This document shows, one piece after another, positions 11,123 through 23,012 of a DNA stretch of 64,000 bases. The position numbers and the translations under genes were made by a program. Below the pieces are notes generated by a model. That model was not told where the DNA came from. It ran no database searches and saw only the letters and a list, made by a program, of their open reading frames with translations. The stretch is from Proteles cristata cristata (Eukaryota > Chordata > Mammalia > Carnivora > Hyaenidae): contig JAESUZ010003530.1 of assembly GCA_017311185.1 (NCBI GenBank), forward strand, positions 744,001-808,000, read 5' to 3'. The first letter of the stretch is position 1; every line of letters starts with the position of its first letter.

Positions 11123-11332
11123 TTTTTTAAATGTTTTATTTATTTCTGAGAGAGAGAGACAGCATGAGCAGGGGAGGGTCAGAGAGAGAGAGAGAGGGAG
11201 ACACAGAATCCGAAGCAGGCTCTGAGCTAGCTGCCAGCACAGAGCCCAACACGGGGCTCGAACCCACGAACCGTGAGATCATGACCTGAGTTGAAGTTGG
11301 ACACTTAACCGACTGAGCCACGCAGGCACCCC
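11123..11332 (-). mobile_element. CanSINE, minus
   Basis: A complete copy with a T-rich left end, a GA-rich run and a head ending 'gagccacgcaggcacccc'. Short direct repeats CTCCAT (about 11117-11122 and 11333-11338) flank it. Confidence 0.92.
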
Positions 11333-11359
11333 CTCCATGTTGGTTATAAGGACCAAGAG

Positions 11360-12180
11360 TACGTAGAGATTGCAATCAGGTAAGTGGCGACTTCTAACCT
11401 CAAAAAATGCAAATCTGGTCATGTCCCTTCCACACCTGTTCCCAAGCAGGACTCAAAGGAGCTATTATAATGGTCATAACTCTTCAGCAACTAACAGGTT
11501 CCTTGGGTATCAGTGAACTCTCCCGGGGGCTACAGTTATGGGACATCAGGAAGACAGGGGACTGAGAGGACTCACTGATGAAGAATGGTTTGGTCCTTTG
11601 TGAGAGGGCATCTGTCTTTTCCAACTATATCTTTCCTCTCTCACACTTTCTCTCTCCCTATTTCTTTTTTAGTCTTTCTCAAGGGTATCTGAAGAGAACA
11701 TAACAAAGGACAACACTAAGGTAGGAAAAAACAAATATACTAACCATGAAAGCCATGATTAATTAAGAGTCTCACTTAGTTGTAGGCTTCCTAGTAGCAA
11801 GGACAAAAAGGGAAATGGGGATTCAATCTCCTTGCCTTTGTTCTCAGACGCATTCCAATTGGTTGGGGTGGAAAATGTACAAGATTTTAAAGGACTCAAA
11901 TTTCGGTGGAGGAGGGAAATTCTTGGATTCTGTTTGCTCCTGCTGGAGTAGTCACATGGCTACCTTCTTCCATTGACAAAATACTACCATTACCAATCGC
12001 TACCACTTCATGTCGCTTCGGAATTTACAGAGCACTTTCACACCCACCGTCCCACTTAAAGGACACACAGGGACTTGTGTAGAACCCAGTAAAAGAGGTT
12101 TATATTTTAGCAGACCAGCTATACTTCCAAATACATGTCCTCTGTCTCTGGGCTGGCTCCCACTGGTATTAAGAATACTT
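11360..12180. other. unique intronic sequence, nothing recognised
   Basis: No known repeat or coding similarity is seen. Pyrimidine-rich text lies around 11610-11680. Confidence 0.45.
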
Positions 12181-12184
12181 CACG

Positions 12185-12740
12185 TTTGTGGTTCTCGACC
12201 TTCAGCACGCATGGCAATCACCTGGGGAGCCTGTTAAAAAACAGTCTGCTGGATTGCACCCCGAGTTACTGATTCAGCGGATCGAAGATAGGACCTGAGA
12301 GTTTGTTTCTAGCAAGATCCCAGGCGTGCCAGTTTGTTAGCGGCTGCTGTAACAAAATCCCCGAGACTGGGTGCCTGATGCAGTAGAATTTAATGTTCGC
12401 ACAGTTCTGGAGGTGCAAGCAGGGTTAGCTTCCTCTGAAGCTTCTCTCTTTGGCTTGCAGATGTCGGCCTTCCTGTTTCGTGTCCCCTCTGCGCATGCTT
12501 GTCTCTTCCTTTTCATGTAAGGACAGCAGTTCTATTGCATTAGGACCCACCCTAATGGACTCATTTTAACTTAACCACCTCTTTAAAGGCCCTAACCCCA
12601 AACACAGTTACATTCTGGATTACTGGGGATTAGGACTTCAGCATATGAATTTGGGGTGGGGATGGGGATGCAATTCAGCCCATCACGCTGGTGATGCAGA
12701 CACTGCTGGTCCAGGGGCCATACTTTGAGAACCACAGGGT
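12185..12740 (+). mobile_element. MER5A (hAT-Charlie DNA transposon), split
   Basis: The left half has 'gtggttctcgaccttcagc' and 'atcacctggggagcctg'. The right half has 'gctggtccaggggccatac' and 'tttgagaaccacaggg'. These are the two parts of MER5A, separated by an LTR insertion (about 12330-12690). It is non-autonomous, with no transposase. Confidence 0.8.
12330..12690 (-). mobile_element. MaLR-type LTR remnant inside MER5A, minus
   Basis: It reads 'ctgctgtaacaaaatccccg', 'cacagttctggaggtgcaag', 'acccaccctaatggactca' and 'atgcaattcagcccatcac', the reverse orientation of a MaLR LTR. No internal region is present. It interrupts MER5A and is therefore younger than it. Confidence 0.7.
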
Positions 12741-12929
12741 TGTATGATGAGGAACTCACTGAATCGCAGCTATTCTCAATCACAGGACATAGATCCCAGG
12801 TTCATCGTCTGCTGCCAACAGGCTCCTAGACCCACCTCTGCCCTCAGCCTGGACACCCTTCATCTCCCTTTGATCTCCAAAAAGTATAAATTAGGTCAGA
12901 GGAGGGCTGATTCTAGGAAACCGTGAACA

Positions 12930-13550
12930 TGGCTACAGGCTCTGAGCTGTGTCCTGCATCCTTATTTAGATGTCTATTTTTAAGTTGGACGTTTAAAAAA
13001 GGCATCTATAATTAGTTTAAGTACCAAATTTAGGGACTGTTTGAAAAAGTCTTTCAAAACTTTGCCACGTTTCATCTTAAAAGGAAGAAAAGCTGGTTTC
13101 CTGTAAGTTAAAACATCTTTGGTGGTGGTTTACAACTTCTTACAGACATAAGAACCCAACCAGAAGGAGCAGCTGTCCGGTTTTGTTGTCCAGTGGGGAA
13201 GATGCAGAGAAATGGACACGCGGAGAAAAAGGTAAACTTGGAGGCATCAAGTGAGTGGGGCTTGGCGCAACCTGCCATTAACAACTGTTGGCGTGAGCCC
13301 GGGCTCGGTTTCTCCACCTGGAAATTCTAATACAACACCCCTTCTGGCACCTCGGCTGCCCCTGCCATCATCCCGCTGATCTGAGAATTGAGGAGGAGAG
13401 AGAAAGCTAAAGATCTGATTCCCTGTGATTCTGTCACATTTCTTTCTGGCATAGAAATTTCCAAACGCTCACGAAAAGAGCTAGTCTTGAGGTGCCACTG
13501 AAGGAACCACGGCCACAGCAAACAAGAGGCGCACATTTATTACCCTCACT
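12930..13550. other. unique intronic sequence, nothing recognised
   Basis: An AT-rich patch (12960-13085) is followed by mixed sequence. No gene or repeat is recognised. Confidence 0.4.
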
Positions 13551-13554
13551 ACCA

Positions 13555-13720
13555 ACTGCTGGGCACTTACTATGTACCAGCCACTGTGAGTCCTCATGCT
13601 CTAGGAGACAGGTATGCTCGTACTCCCAATTTATGGATGAGGAAACTGAGGCATAGGGAGAATAAGGAGCTTGCTTGTGATCGGGGAGCTAAGGGGCAGG
13701 GTTCAGATGCTCTGAGACCC
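13555..13720 (-). mobile_element. MIR, minus
   Basis: It reads 'ggcacttactatgtaccagc' then 'ggatgaggaaactgaggcat', the MIR 3' half in reverse orientation. Confidence 0.75.
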
Positions 13721-13844
13721 TGCACTGTGTGGGCTCCCAGGGTCTGCACACCCGCCTGGGAGTTACCATCTCCAGCCCAGGTAGCTGCTGGAGCCAAGGA
13801 TTTTAACCCTGGCAGATCACTGGGATCACAGGGGGCCTCTAAAC

Positions 13845-13950
13845 ACCACTGAGTCCTGGGGCCCACCCCAGAGATCTGATGTGATTGCTCTGAGTGTGGC
13901 CCAGCTCCAGGGGATTCTAGTCTAAAGCCACCCCGGTGGGGAATCATTGC
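13845..13950 (+). mobile_element. MER5A-like fragment
   Basis: The text 'tcctggggcccaccccagag' followed by 'atctgatgtgattgctctg' is the middle of MER5A. Confidence 0.55.
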
Positions 13951-15105
13951 CCCCAAGGCTCCAATGCCACCAGCTATAAATTCAAGCACATACAGAACCC
14001 GAGCAATGCCTGAGTATGATCCTGGGCAAAATGCACTTTCCTGGTCCTCAGATTTAAGATGAAGGGGCTTTCCGATCATTCGGCAGGGTCAGGTCAAAGG
14101 TCTGGAAGGCCACAGTTCACAGAGATGTTTGGATGCTCCTTAGGGAACTACCAGGAATTATATAATGCTTAAACGCTTTTATGTTTAGAAAAGAAAGGAG
14201 AAAAACACTGAACCTCGGAAGAAACAATCTGGTCTGAATCTGTTGCGCAACGTAAAGGGTTTAACATTGCCAGGAAACGGGTTGCTGAGGATTTGAACCT
14301 GTCGCTACGGAAGCAAGGCCTGATGAAAAGGACTGAACGTCTGCAGGAGCTTTTCCTACCTTTCCAAAGCAAAAGGAAGAAGGTGCACAGATGGGGAGCA
14401 TTTTGGGCTCTGGCAGATGAGGCAGGGGTGCATGAGACGCTGGGTGCCTGAGGGCCCCCGGTGCTGGGCTCCGGATGCAAAACCCCAGCCAGGCGCAGCT
14501 GACACGGCCGCAGGAGCTACGGGTTCTGATGGGCTTATCTTAACCTCAGGAGCTTTGTGGACAGAAACAAGCCAGCAGAGGTTTCGGACTAACGGACAGA
14601 CGACTCCTTTCATATGCGGGGTCTAAATGTGCGACCTGGATTCGGGGTGCAAGTTCAGAATGCCCTCCGGAGCCAGGCAGAAGCTGAATGCCACTTGAAT
14701 CCTGCTCATGTTGCCACGAGGGAACGGGAACCTGGTCTTTCAAGATGTTTCAATTTCCAAGAGAAGCCAGAAAACCAGATTTCATGTGAAATCTTGGCAT
14801 TCTTAAATGTTATCTACAATTAAAAAAAAATTTTTTTAATACATGGGCCAAACCATACTTGTTTGGGCTGGGTTTGCCTCAGGGCCACCAGCTGGCACCC
14901 TCACCAGGCGTCTGGGGTTACTAAGGCTAGTAAGGAGGTGCCTTCCTTAGAGCAGGCTGTTCTAAGCAGCACCCCGCTGCCCCACGCTGCCCCTGCTCGG
15001 TTAACGGAACGCAACTGGGGTGGGGAACCTCAGGTGGAGCCGGCTGGACCGCAGGAGTCCCAGGGAGCAATTAGGAAAGTTCTCCATCAGCAACAGTTAG
15101 TTATT
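13951..15105. other. unique intronic sequence
   Basis: No repeat is recognised apart from an A/T run at 14820-14840. Several short open frames exist but show no protein family. Confidence 0.4.
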
Positions 15106-15117
15106 AAGAGAAACTGC

Positions 15118-15336
15118 AGGAGGGGCACCTGGGTGGCTCAGTCGGTTAAGTGTCCAACTTCGGCTCAGGTCATGATCTCACGGTTCTTGGGTTCGAGCCC
15201 CACATCAGGCTCTGTGCTGACAGCTAGCTCGGAGCCTGGAGACTGTTTTGGATTCTGTACCTTCCTCTCTCTCTCTCTGACCCTCCCCTGCTCACACTGT
15301 CTCTCAGAAATAAATAAAACGTTTAAAAAAAAAAAG
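15118..15336 (+). mobile_element. CanSINE, plus, young-looking
   Basis: A near-consensus head 'cacctgggtggctcagtcgg', 'gggttcgagccccacatcag', the CT-rich middle and a poly(A) tail. Its target-site duplication is AGAGAAACTGC (15107-15117 and 15337-15347), perfect over 11 bp. Confidence 0.95.
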
Positions 15337-15389
15337 AGAGAAACTGCCGGAACATCAGCTCTCACACCCCGTTTCCTGGTTAGTGCTCA

Positions 15390-15560
15390 CCTCCTTCTGA
15401 TGCTCTTGTTGCAACTTCTGCGGGGCTCTCCCTCCCAGAATGTAAGCTCGTGGGAGGGCAGGGAGCTCTCACTTTTTTGCTTCCTCCTGTATGCCAAGCA
15501 CCCGCACACAGCAGACCCTCAAAGCTTTGTCGAATAAGCAAACGAGTGAACAGTGAGTGC
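15390..15560 (+). mobile_element. L2 3' end, plus
   Basis: 'cccagaatgtaagctcgtg' followed by 'gagggcagggagctc' and a tail like 'cacacagcagaccctcaaa' follow the L2 3' consensus. Confidence 0.6.
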
Positions 15561-16379
15561 AGGCGTGAATGAGTAACTTGGGGACGGAAGAGATTTTAAA
15601 GGCCACGGAACGGCTATGCGGCTGCATGGGCCTCCTGGTGCCTGAGCCTGCAGCCCCGCCCGGGCCTCCCACCGAAGTTTCTGGCACAGACCCTGCAGCT
15701 GCAGCCCAGGGTGGAAACGGTCGCGGGGTGGCTGCAGCCGCCTCTGATGGGGAGAGAGGGAGACTGGCACTTTCCACCCGACTGGGGAGGCCAGGAAACA
15801 GGAGGTGGGGGGATCATGCGAGAGGGTGCTGGAGCCAGGGGCTGCCCTGGGAAGGCCTGGCATGGGGTGCCGCTGCCAGGGCTCCCTTTCAGCCCGGCCA
15901 GGTGCGGCTGGAGGGGCTGCATGTCCATTTCAGATCAGCTGTTTGGGCTTCCGGAGGCCTGGGGAGGGGCGCAGGAATACGGACGGGGCTGGTGCCAAGC
16001 TGGACCAGCTTCCCGTGAATGGTAGCCAGGAACAGGGACAATGGTGAAGGGATGTGGCCCCCATGCTGCTCGGGGGTTGGATTTCCTGGGAAATCAGAAG
16101 TCAGAGGGCAGACGTCACGCGCACCTGCTGACTGATGCTCGGGGGAGGGGTGGGGGTGGGGTAGAAGCCACAGCTGGCAGGAGGGCGCAGGGAGGAAGTT
16201 TCCACGGCACAGATTCAAATGGCGCCAACTGTCTCCCAGCCAGGGTGCTGACGGCACCTCCCCAGAGGGAGATGATCTTCCGAGGCAGGGGCCTGTGCCC
16301 GTCAGTTTCCCTTTCTGGTCTCTCCCTCCCTGGACCAACTGGCTTCATTGGTTTGCTTCCTGGTGCTCTTCCTAGACTC
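15561..16379. other. unique GC-rich intronic sequence
   Basis: GC-rich and open in several frames on both strands by composition alone. The translations show no domain. No CpG-dense core stands out as strongly as at 38 kb. Confidence 0.45.
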
Positions 16380-16575
16380 ACCAGACTGTTCAGCTACTCA
16401 TATTTTGCCCAAATCACTTGACACCTTCAGGTCTTAGTGTCTCCCTCTGTAAAATGGAGACCATAATGTCTACTTCTCAGAGATGTTCTAAGGATTCACT
16501 GAGAGCCCACAGGGAGGCACTTGGCATGGAGCCACGCACGTAGTAGGCATTTGGTGAATAGTAATTTGCTTTCCC
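16380..16575 (+). mobile_element. MIR, plus
   Basis: 'ctccctctgtaaaatggaga' is followed by a 3' end with 'cacgtagtaggcatttggtg'. Confidence 0.7.
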
Positions 16576-16639
16576 ATGATAAATATTACAGATGAGAACA
16601 GTGTAGCCAGCAGGACAGCAAGTCTGCCACTCAGTCTAA

Positions 16640-16830
16640 GAGCAGCTCTCAATCTTTAGGGTCTGGAAGGGGCACAGTGGAGGTTCGGCAAAGTGTGGAT
16701 TCCCAGGAGATTCTGACTCAGAAGGTATGGCTGTCCTGGGTACCTGCTCTCAACGGCTGTCCTGCGGTAACTCTACAAGCCAGTTCTAGGGGTGGTGGTC
16801 CCGTGCTCCATTCTGAGAACTCCTGACCGA
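16640..16830 (+). mobile_element. MER5A-like fragment, diverged
   Basis: 'ctctcaatctttagggtctg', 'ggagattctgactcagaag' and a closing 'ctgagaactcctga' follow the MER5 order, with many changes. Confidence 0.45.
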
Positions 16831-17690
16831 GCACTGCTTTTACACGAGTAGGTTCTACAGTTGACATCACACATTTGTCACCCATGCCAAATGCCCGGCT
16901 CACCACCGTTCAATCTCACTGCCGTAGGGGACTTACAGAAGCCAAGGGATGCAACTTGGGCCCGCAGCCGTTCAGCAAACCAGAGGTCTAAAGAGTCATT
17001 TCCTAGCTGTAGAGAGATGACCTATAATATGTATTAACAGACTATATAGTGTATACGTGAGCTATGGATTGAGAGACACCCAAAAAGTCAATTTATGTCA
17101 TAATCAAGTAGGATGTTTCAACAATATCCCATTTCCTCACTGTTCAAAAGGTACACGTAAGCCACTCTGTTGGGCCTTCATTTGTGCACGTGGTGTATTT
17201 CCTGGAGAGGGCCAGACACACCTGGACACACCTAGCACCCTATGTCTCAAGCTGTGTCACCCTGATCATAGGTCTAGAGCCCTGAATGATGCCGGTTCAA
17301 CTAATTTCCCTCTTCTGCGGTGGCTCAGGCAGGCCTCGGCTAACTCTGTATCCCAAGTGCCAGGCAGGTTACTTTTGTGCCAGCACCTTAAGGCCTTTCC
17401 AGTATCAAGCTTCGTGTGTGTGTGTGTGTATGTGTGTCTGTCCCTTCACTGCCTTTCCTTCATTTAGGGATGGCCCATTTGGGATGATGGGCATGTAACA
17501 GAAACAGGGAGAGCGCTACAGGCCTATCTAAATTCGCCAGCCTAAGCACCTGGGCTGTGCTGCTTTTACACGACAGCATGAGCCACGACCCGGCCCACAG
17601 GTGAATAAGACACCAAGTGAAAGACGTCAGCGGTATAAATGCACTTCTGTCTGGAGGGCTTTGGAGTGATTTCACACCCTGAGAGTCCTT
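16831..17690. other. unique intronic sequence with short (GT)n
   Basis: A (GT)n run of about 24 bases lies at 17414-17437. Nothing else is recognised. Confidence 0.5.
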
Positions 17691-17845
17691 GCAACCCAGA
17701 GCTTCAGAGTTGGAAAATACCTTCGTGAACAACTGATACCAGGTTGTGATTTTCCGACGGCGACACCGAGGCCCAGAGATGGGAACTCCTCACCCTCTCC
17801 CAGTTGGTAGCAGAGCTAAGACTGGAGTGAGTCCTCTGTTTTTGC
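17691..17845 (-). mobile_element. MIR-like or other ancient repeat fragment
   Basis: 'agagttggaaaatacctt' and 'ccgaggcccagagatggg' resemble an ancient mammalian repeat of the MIR/MIR3 kind. It is strongly diverged. Confidence 0.4.
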
Positions 17846-17886
17846 GAAAGGAGGCATCTCCTCACTCCGTCTGCCGAGTAGCCCTC

Positions 17887-17909
17887 GGTGGTGGTGGTGG
17901 TGGTGGTGG
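17887..17909. repeat. (GGT)n trinucleotide run
   Basis: About seven GGT units followed by a G-rich stretch. The run reads as glycine or valine repeats in open frames, but those frames are not genes. Confidence 0.85.
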
Positions 17910-18394
17910 CGTGGGGGCGGACTCGGGGACGGAGCAAGGGGTGGGCCAGCCCCAGGGCCACCTACAAGGTGCTAACACCGCTCTGTGAGGCACAGAAAAC
18001 GTCCTTGCTACCTTCCACCAACCTAAGGGGTACATTACTCCATGTGGAGTCATGATCGGTGGAAGTTCTGAAACCAGATTGGAGCCAGTGACCTCTTATC
18101 CAAAACGGGAAACCTGCCAGAGGCTGCCCACTGGGCTGGCTGGGCTTGAGAAATTATTAAGGAAACGTGAACGCAAGAAACGGGTGAAATCTTGACCCTC
18201 ATGACACAAAAAAACCCAGTGACTCTGGGTCAGTGGAAGGAAACGAACGAATCGATTTCAGGACAGGTTCCTATAGAAAAAGCAGTGCCTCCCTGATCCC
18301 ATTGCATGAATACGTTACAAAGACTGAGAGCATCTGGTTTCGTACCCTGCGTAGAAAGTCTGGGATTCTGCTGAGCCGACCCGACACAGAGTTT

Positions 18395-18590
18395 GGTGGT
18401 CAGACTCTGGGGTCAGGCAGATACATCTGGATATGAATGCTGGCAATGTCCCTATCTAGCCACGTGACCTAGGGGCTGTCATTGCCCCCTCCCAGCCTCA
18501 GTTTCTGCATCTGTAAAGTGGGGATTAATAGTAGCACAAACCCAACAGGTTGTTGTTAAGTTCAAAGAGAAAACGTCTGCAAAGAGCTAT
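18395..18590 (+). mobile_element. MIR, plus
   Basis: 'agccacgtgacctagggg', 'cctcagtttctgcatctgta' and 'aagtggggattaatagtag' in MIR order. Confidence 0.75.
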
Positions 18591-18714
18591 CAACTGGCCC
18601 TCAGACGCTCTAACTGTGCATGCAGTTCATAACTCAAAGCCAGAAGATCTTTCCCGTGAAAAAAGCAGAGGTCTTTCGGATTCTGTAGCTGCTTCTGTGG
18701 AGTGGCAGCATGTC

Positions 18715-18910
18715 CAGAGCAAAGTTTACACCCAGGCAGCCTTGGGTTGAAATGTGGCTCTACCACTTATTGGCCGTGGAACCTGGGCAAGTTATGTAAC
18801 ATGAGCCTCAGTATTCTCATCTGTAAAGTGGGGCTTATGATAGCACCCGCCTTCTAAGGTTAGAGGTGATGGTGATACTAGCTTCCTGAATGCACAAGGC
18901 ACTGGGGACG
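18715..18910 (+). mobile_element. MIR, plus
   Basis: 'gtggctctaccacttattgg', 'cctgggcaagttatgtaac' and 'ctcatctgtaaagtggggc' give a well-preserved MIR core. Confidence 0.8.
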
Positions 18911-19430
18911 CACAGGTGACTGTCCAGAGACCTTGTCTTCTGACGTAATAAATGAAGAGATGAGGAAATTCCCCCGCATTCACCTTCCCCGAACTAGAGC
19001 TCAGCACTGAGGTGCCGACAAAGAGGGAGGGTGGCTGATGTCACTTGCCCCTCACTTTCCCTGTCTCCCTTGGGTGAAGACCCAGTAGTGGTGAGCTCAG
19101 GGCAGAGCAGGCGAGGGAGCCCCGGCCTGCATGGGCTCACAGCTGCTGGCCTGGGCTTCTGAGCAGTGTGGGAAGAGGCCCTGACGCCCTGGCCTCTGGC
19201 AGGCATGTGGGGGGTCCCCCAGGAGGGACGACTCAGTCTGGCAGCCACTCCACGCTGGCCTCAATCCATCGGCTGGCGCTCGGGCCCCGGGCGAAGGCGC
19301 TGCAGGGCGCCCACTGTGGAGCAAGATCCGGTTTGCCTTCAGGGACAAACCTCACATCCTAACAGGGGACGCAGATGAGGAAAGGATAAAAAAATATAAT
19401 GCCGCATGGCAGGTGACAAATGCTACCCCG
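18911..19430. other. unique intronic sequence, nothing recognised
   Basis: GC-rich text with no recognisable gene or repeat. Confidence 0.4.
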
Positions 19431-19434
19431 GGGA

Positions 19435-19625
19435 TCAGCAGTATGCTGGCGTCAGACTCCCAGATCTAGCACCTCTGAGCCTGGAGGCCTGGGGCTTGCT
19501 TAACCTTCCGAGGCCTCCATTTCCCCAGCTGTCAAATGGGCAGAACAACGGCCCCTGCCTCAGAGGTGGGAGAAAAGATCAGATGAGGAGCTAGGTCACC
19601 CTGGCACATAAATGCTCAGTAACGT
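19435..19625 (+). mobile_element. MIR, plus
   Basis: 'cttgcttaaccttccgagg', 'ccccagctgtcaaatgggca' and a 3' end 'ctggcacataaatgctcag'. Confidence 0.7.
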
Positions 19626-20765
19626 TGCATGAGGCGGGGCTGAGGGTGAAGTGGGATGAATAGCACGGGCAGTGCCCCTTCCCTGTTAGCGAAGGATTCC
19701 CCTGAGAAAGGAATGTTCCTGGGAAGCTGGAGAGAGAAGTTGTGAGCTGAGTGAGAAGAAGGTCTCGTAGGCAGCAGGTGCCGTGGGCGAACAGGAAGCA
19801 CAGACACTCAGGGCGAGAGGGGCTGCGCCACCTCTGGGCCCTGCAAGCCGGGTGCTCAGTCCAGCCTGGCTGCGGGCCCAGAGTGACAGGGACAGGTCGG
19901 CCCGCGGAAGCCGGACAGGCCTTGGGCGCCCTCGAGAGGCTGCAGCACGCCCCCGTCCCTGGCCTTCCAGAGAGGAAGCTCCACAGACATAATTGCACAG
20001 CGGGGTAGGGGGGCCACGGGGAGTCTTTTTTTACACACTAAGTGGCATTCTAGGAGCCAAAGCAATGACCAGATTCGGAAGAGCAAGTGGGGTCAGGGTC
20101 TGAGGGGGACTGACTTTCAGGAATGAATCTACTTCCTGTGGCGACTGAAGTCCCCAGCGGGGACCCTCCAGCTCCAGGGCACAAAGGTGCCTGGTGACAG
20201 CTGGGAACACAGCTCTGTCACAGGAGGAAGCCTCGGCCCTCCCGTCCCATGGCTCCTTTTTCACTTCCCCTGCTCAGCCCATTTTGCAGTCTGGTTAAAC
20301 AAGTACCTGGGTGGGGGTGGGGCTTCCTCTATTTCTGATTTCTTGTGAAAAACCTAAAAACTACAGTCACTCAAGAGAGGCATGGATACCTCCACTGTCG
20401 TGTTTTCTGGACTGCTCTGAGGAAAGCACTGGGCAAAGGGTCAATGTGAGGTCTGGAGTGAAACACAATGATCCAGAAAGCTACAGACTCAACCGCAGGC
20501 TCCGGGGGAGAAGAACGGAAACGAGACGATGCATTCATGGAGGACAGCACTGAGTGCCCATCAGGCTGCAGGGGAGATGCTGGGTCCAGGCGGGGGGATC
20601 AGACGTGGCGGGGGGACAGGGACAGAACCAGAGAGGCCCTGGCTGGGAGAAGAGGGCTCCGTGTGGCGGTGGACTCCTGCCTCTTTACTGCCACGACGAA
20701 TTCTCATCCTTAAATGAAGTCACGGAAAATCGGAGCCAGCAGGTCAAATATGGGGTCACAGTGAT
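19626..20765. other. unique GC-rich intronic sequence
   Basis: No gene or repeat recognised. Moderate CpG content is seen at 19790-19970. Overlapping open frames on both strands look compositional. Confidence 0.4.
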
Positions 20766-20769
20766 GATA

Positions 20770-20925
20770 ATGGCCGCTAACCCCGGACCCAGGCCGACTT
20801 TACCTAATCCTCCCTCATCCCATAATGGAGAGGTGCACCCTCATGCCTTTGTTTTACAGATAAGGAAACTGAGGCCTGGAAAGTCAAGCAACTTCCTAGT
20901 GGTCATCAGTCCACCTTTGAGCCAG
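20770..20925 (-). mobile_element. MIR, minus
   Basis: 'gttttacagataaggaaact' followed by 'gaggcctggaaagtcaagc', the reverse MIR core. Confidence 0.7.
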
Positions 20926-21149
20926 CAGGGTGGATCCTTCATTCACTCATCCGGAGCCATGGGGACACGGGAGCGGAAGCCCAGCTCTCCGGCCTGGGAA
21001 TTCCTCATAGTATACTCCATGCGGGCTTCCTCAAAGGACTCGCCACCGCGAGCTAGACGTTTTGCGTCTGGAGCATGGCGGTCTGGCTGGGAATATGGAT
21101 GTCACCCAGGTGCCACACGGGAAGCGCTGGCTGGGCCTCAGCAATGGGA

Positions 21150-21325
21150 CGGGGGTGACTGCCGTGTGCCAGGCATCCTGCTAAGCACCTGGCAGCCACT
21201 ATCTTGGTTAAACCTCATGATGACCTGAGAAGTGCTACCCACTTTACAGATGAGGAAACTGAGGTTCAGATGACTTAAACACATTATCTCCAGGCCCACA
21301 CCTTGTGGGGCACAGATTTGACCCT
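21150..21325 (-). mobile_element. MIR, minus
   Basis: 'gtgtgccaggcatcctgcta' followed by 'ctttacagatgaggaaactg'. Confidence 0.75.
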
Positions 21326-21609
21326 GGAGGTCCAGTTCTGGAGAATGGACCTTCAGTTTATGCCAGTGACCCCCAGGCTGACTGCCTTCGTGGCCTCAGC
21401 CATTCCCATGGGGAATAGCCTGGAGCGCACAGGCTGACCCTGCAGCCCCGCTCTACCTCCAAGGGGCAGGCACGGCTGCTGGGTGCACGGATCCCTGCCC
21501 CCAGCGAGGAGCACTGAACTGAACCCTTAGGAAGGAAGTGCTGATTAAATTCTCTTCCCCGGGTTGCTAAAAAAGTAGATCTTACAAGTTCTCTCCACAA
21601 GGGGAACTA

Positions 21610-21752
21610 AACCAAACACATATAACTGTGCCGACGGGTGTTATACTAGACCAATTATGGGGATCAATTCCCAACATATTCAAGTGTTGAATCAGTCATA
21701 TACTTAAAACTAGTGTCACGTCAATTACGCCTCAATTAAAAGAATAATAAAT
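21610..21752 (+). mobile_element. old L1M 3' end, plus
   Basis: 'acttaaaactagtgtcacg' followed by 'tcaattacgcctcaattaa' and an A-rich end matches the closing part of an old L1 3'UTR. Confidence 0.55.
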
Positions 21753-21759
21753 TCCCTTC

Positions 21760-22918
21760 CTGAAGTTGTTAAGGAGTTTAAAAAAAAATCCTGTAACTAT
21801 TTGGTCAGGCAGCAGATCGTCTGTAAATGGTGTTGAGGGGAAATGAAATTTTCTTCTCAACAATTTCCATGAGTTTCAATTCTCTCAGCCACAGGGTATG
21901 GTTTCGCCTTCTGGTCTCTGAAGCCAGGTTTTGTTTCCATCAAGATCTGTGAGGAGGGCACCTCACAGCAGAGGGACGCATTTCTCCTGGGCTTTCATAA
22001 ATTGGATTTTCACGGTGGGTTATACTGCCTTCTAGCACATTTGACAGCTCTGTTTAGGGGCCTTAAGGGGCCCAAAGGATCCTTGTCTTCCCTGGGCCCC
22101 TGAGGGGAGTTCAGAATTTAACCAGCATTTCAAAGGGCTGCTCTGTGAAGCCCCCACTGGGCCAGCTCAGCAAAGTAAAGCGAGGCCTTCAGCAGCACGA
22201 ACACCTCACACAGGCTCGTGGCCATCCGCACGGGCCTCCCAAGCTGCCCGGGATGTGGGGCCCGGCCCCTGGCCCAGCCCCTGCCCACCCTGCTTCTCTA
22301 GGCTCCGTCAGTGCGAGTGCTCTTCATCAGGCCAGAACCCAAAAGGGCGGGGCATTTGCTCAGAGTTTTATAGGAACTTCTAACCAGAAACATCTGGAAA
22401 TCCAGAGGACTAAGCTGGATGCCTCAGGGCAAAGCTCCAGCTCAGCCAGGCTGGGCATTCGTTCGCTGTACGAGCTGGAGTCACTGGCCTCTTTCCCAGC
22501 AGCCTCCTCTGCGAACTGGCGCTGCCTCCTCCCGGCCACTCCCCCACCCCCCCTTCCTTCCACTGCACACTCATCACACTCATTTCATTCTTGAGGTGGC
22601 TGAACCTTCTGTCCCTTCCTTGGTCATCACCTGTAATTGTCCCATAGGAATCTCTTACTCAAAATACTCAGGTCCCCTCCAGGGCACAGCTTTGACTCCG
22701 TTGTTTCTGTGCTGTAAGCCCCCAGTGAGTCTCCACCGCCTTCCGAGGGGGTTCCGGGACTCCTGAGCTCAGGCCCCGTGTGCCCAGCGCCAGGTCTGCA
22801 GCACTTGATCAGGAGTGCTGTGTTTGCCTGCACCTAAGGGACCTGTGAAGGCTGAGTCTTCTGCCCCGAAGCCCCACTCCTCACAGCTGCCCTTCCTGTG
22901 GACTCCTGCGGGCTTTCA
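21760..22918. other. mostly unique intronic sequence
   Basis: An A-run lies at 21781-21788. A patch near 22670-22840 may be an eroded L2. No gene is recognised. Confidence 0.4.
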
Positions 22919-22919
22919 G

Positions 22920-23012
22920 TAATCCCTGTACCCAACGTGGGGCTCGAACTCACGACCCCGAGGTCAAGAGTTGCGCGATGCTCTTCCGACTGAGCCAGCC
23001 AGGCGTCCCTTC
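22920..23012 (-). mobile_element. CanSINE head-only fragment, minus
   Basis: Only the tRNA-like part is present ('cccaacgtggggctcgaact', 'cgactgagccagccaggcg'). No CT-rich part or tail is seen. Flanking sequences TGCGGGCTTTCAG (22907-22919) and TGTGGGCCTTTCAG (23013-23026) look like a worn target-site duplication. Confidence 0.8.

Noticed and set aside
15118..15200. tRNA-like sequence, also at the head of every CanSINE
   Set aside because: These are SINE heads with box-A/B-like text followed by SINE bodies. They are not functional tRNA genes.
14863..15537. 224-codon plus-strand open frame
   Set aside because: It runs through a complete CanSINE and into an L2 end, so it cannot be a conserved gene.
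20554..21228. 224-codon plus-strand open frame
   Set aside because: It crosses two MIR copies and unrelated unique sequence. No domain is seen.
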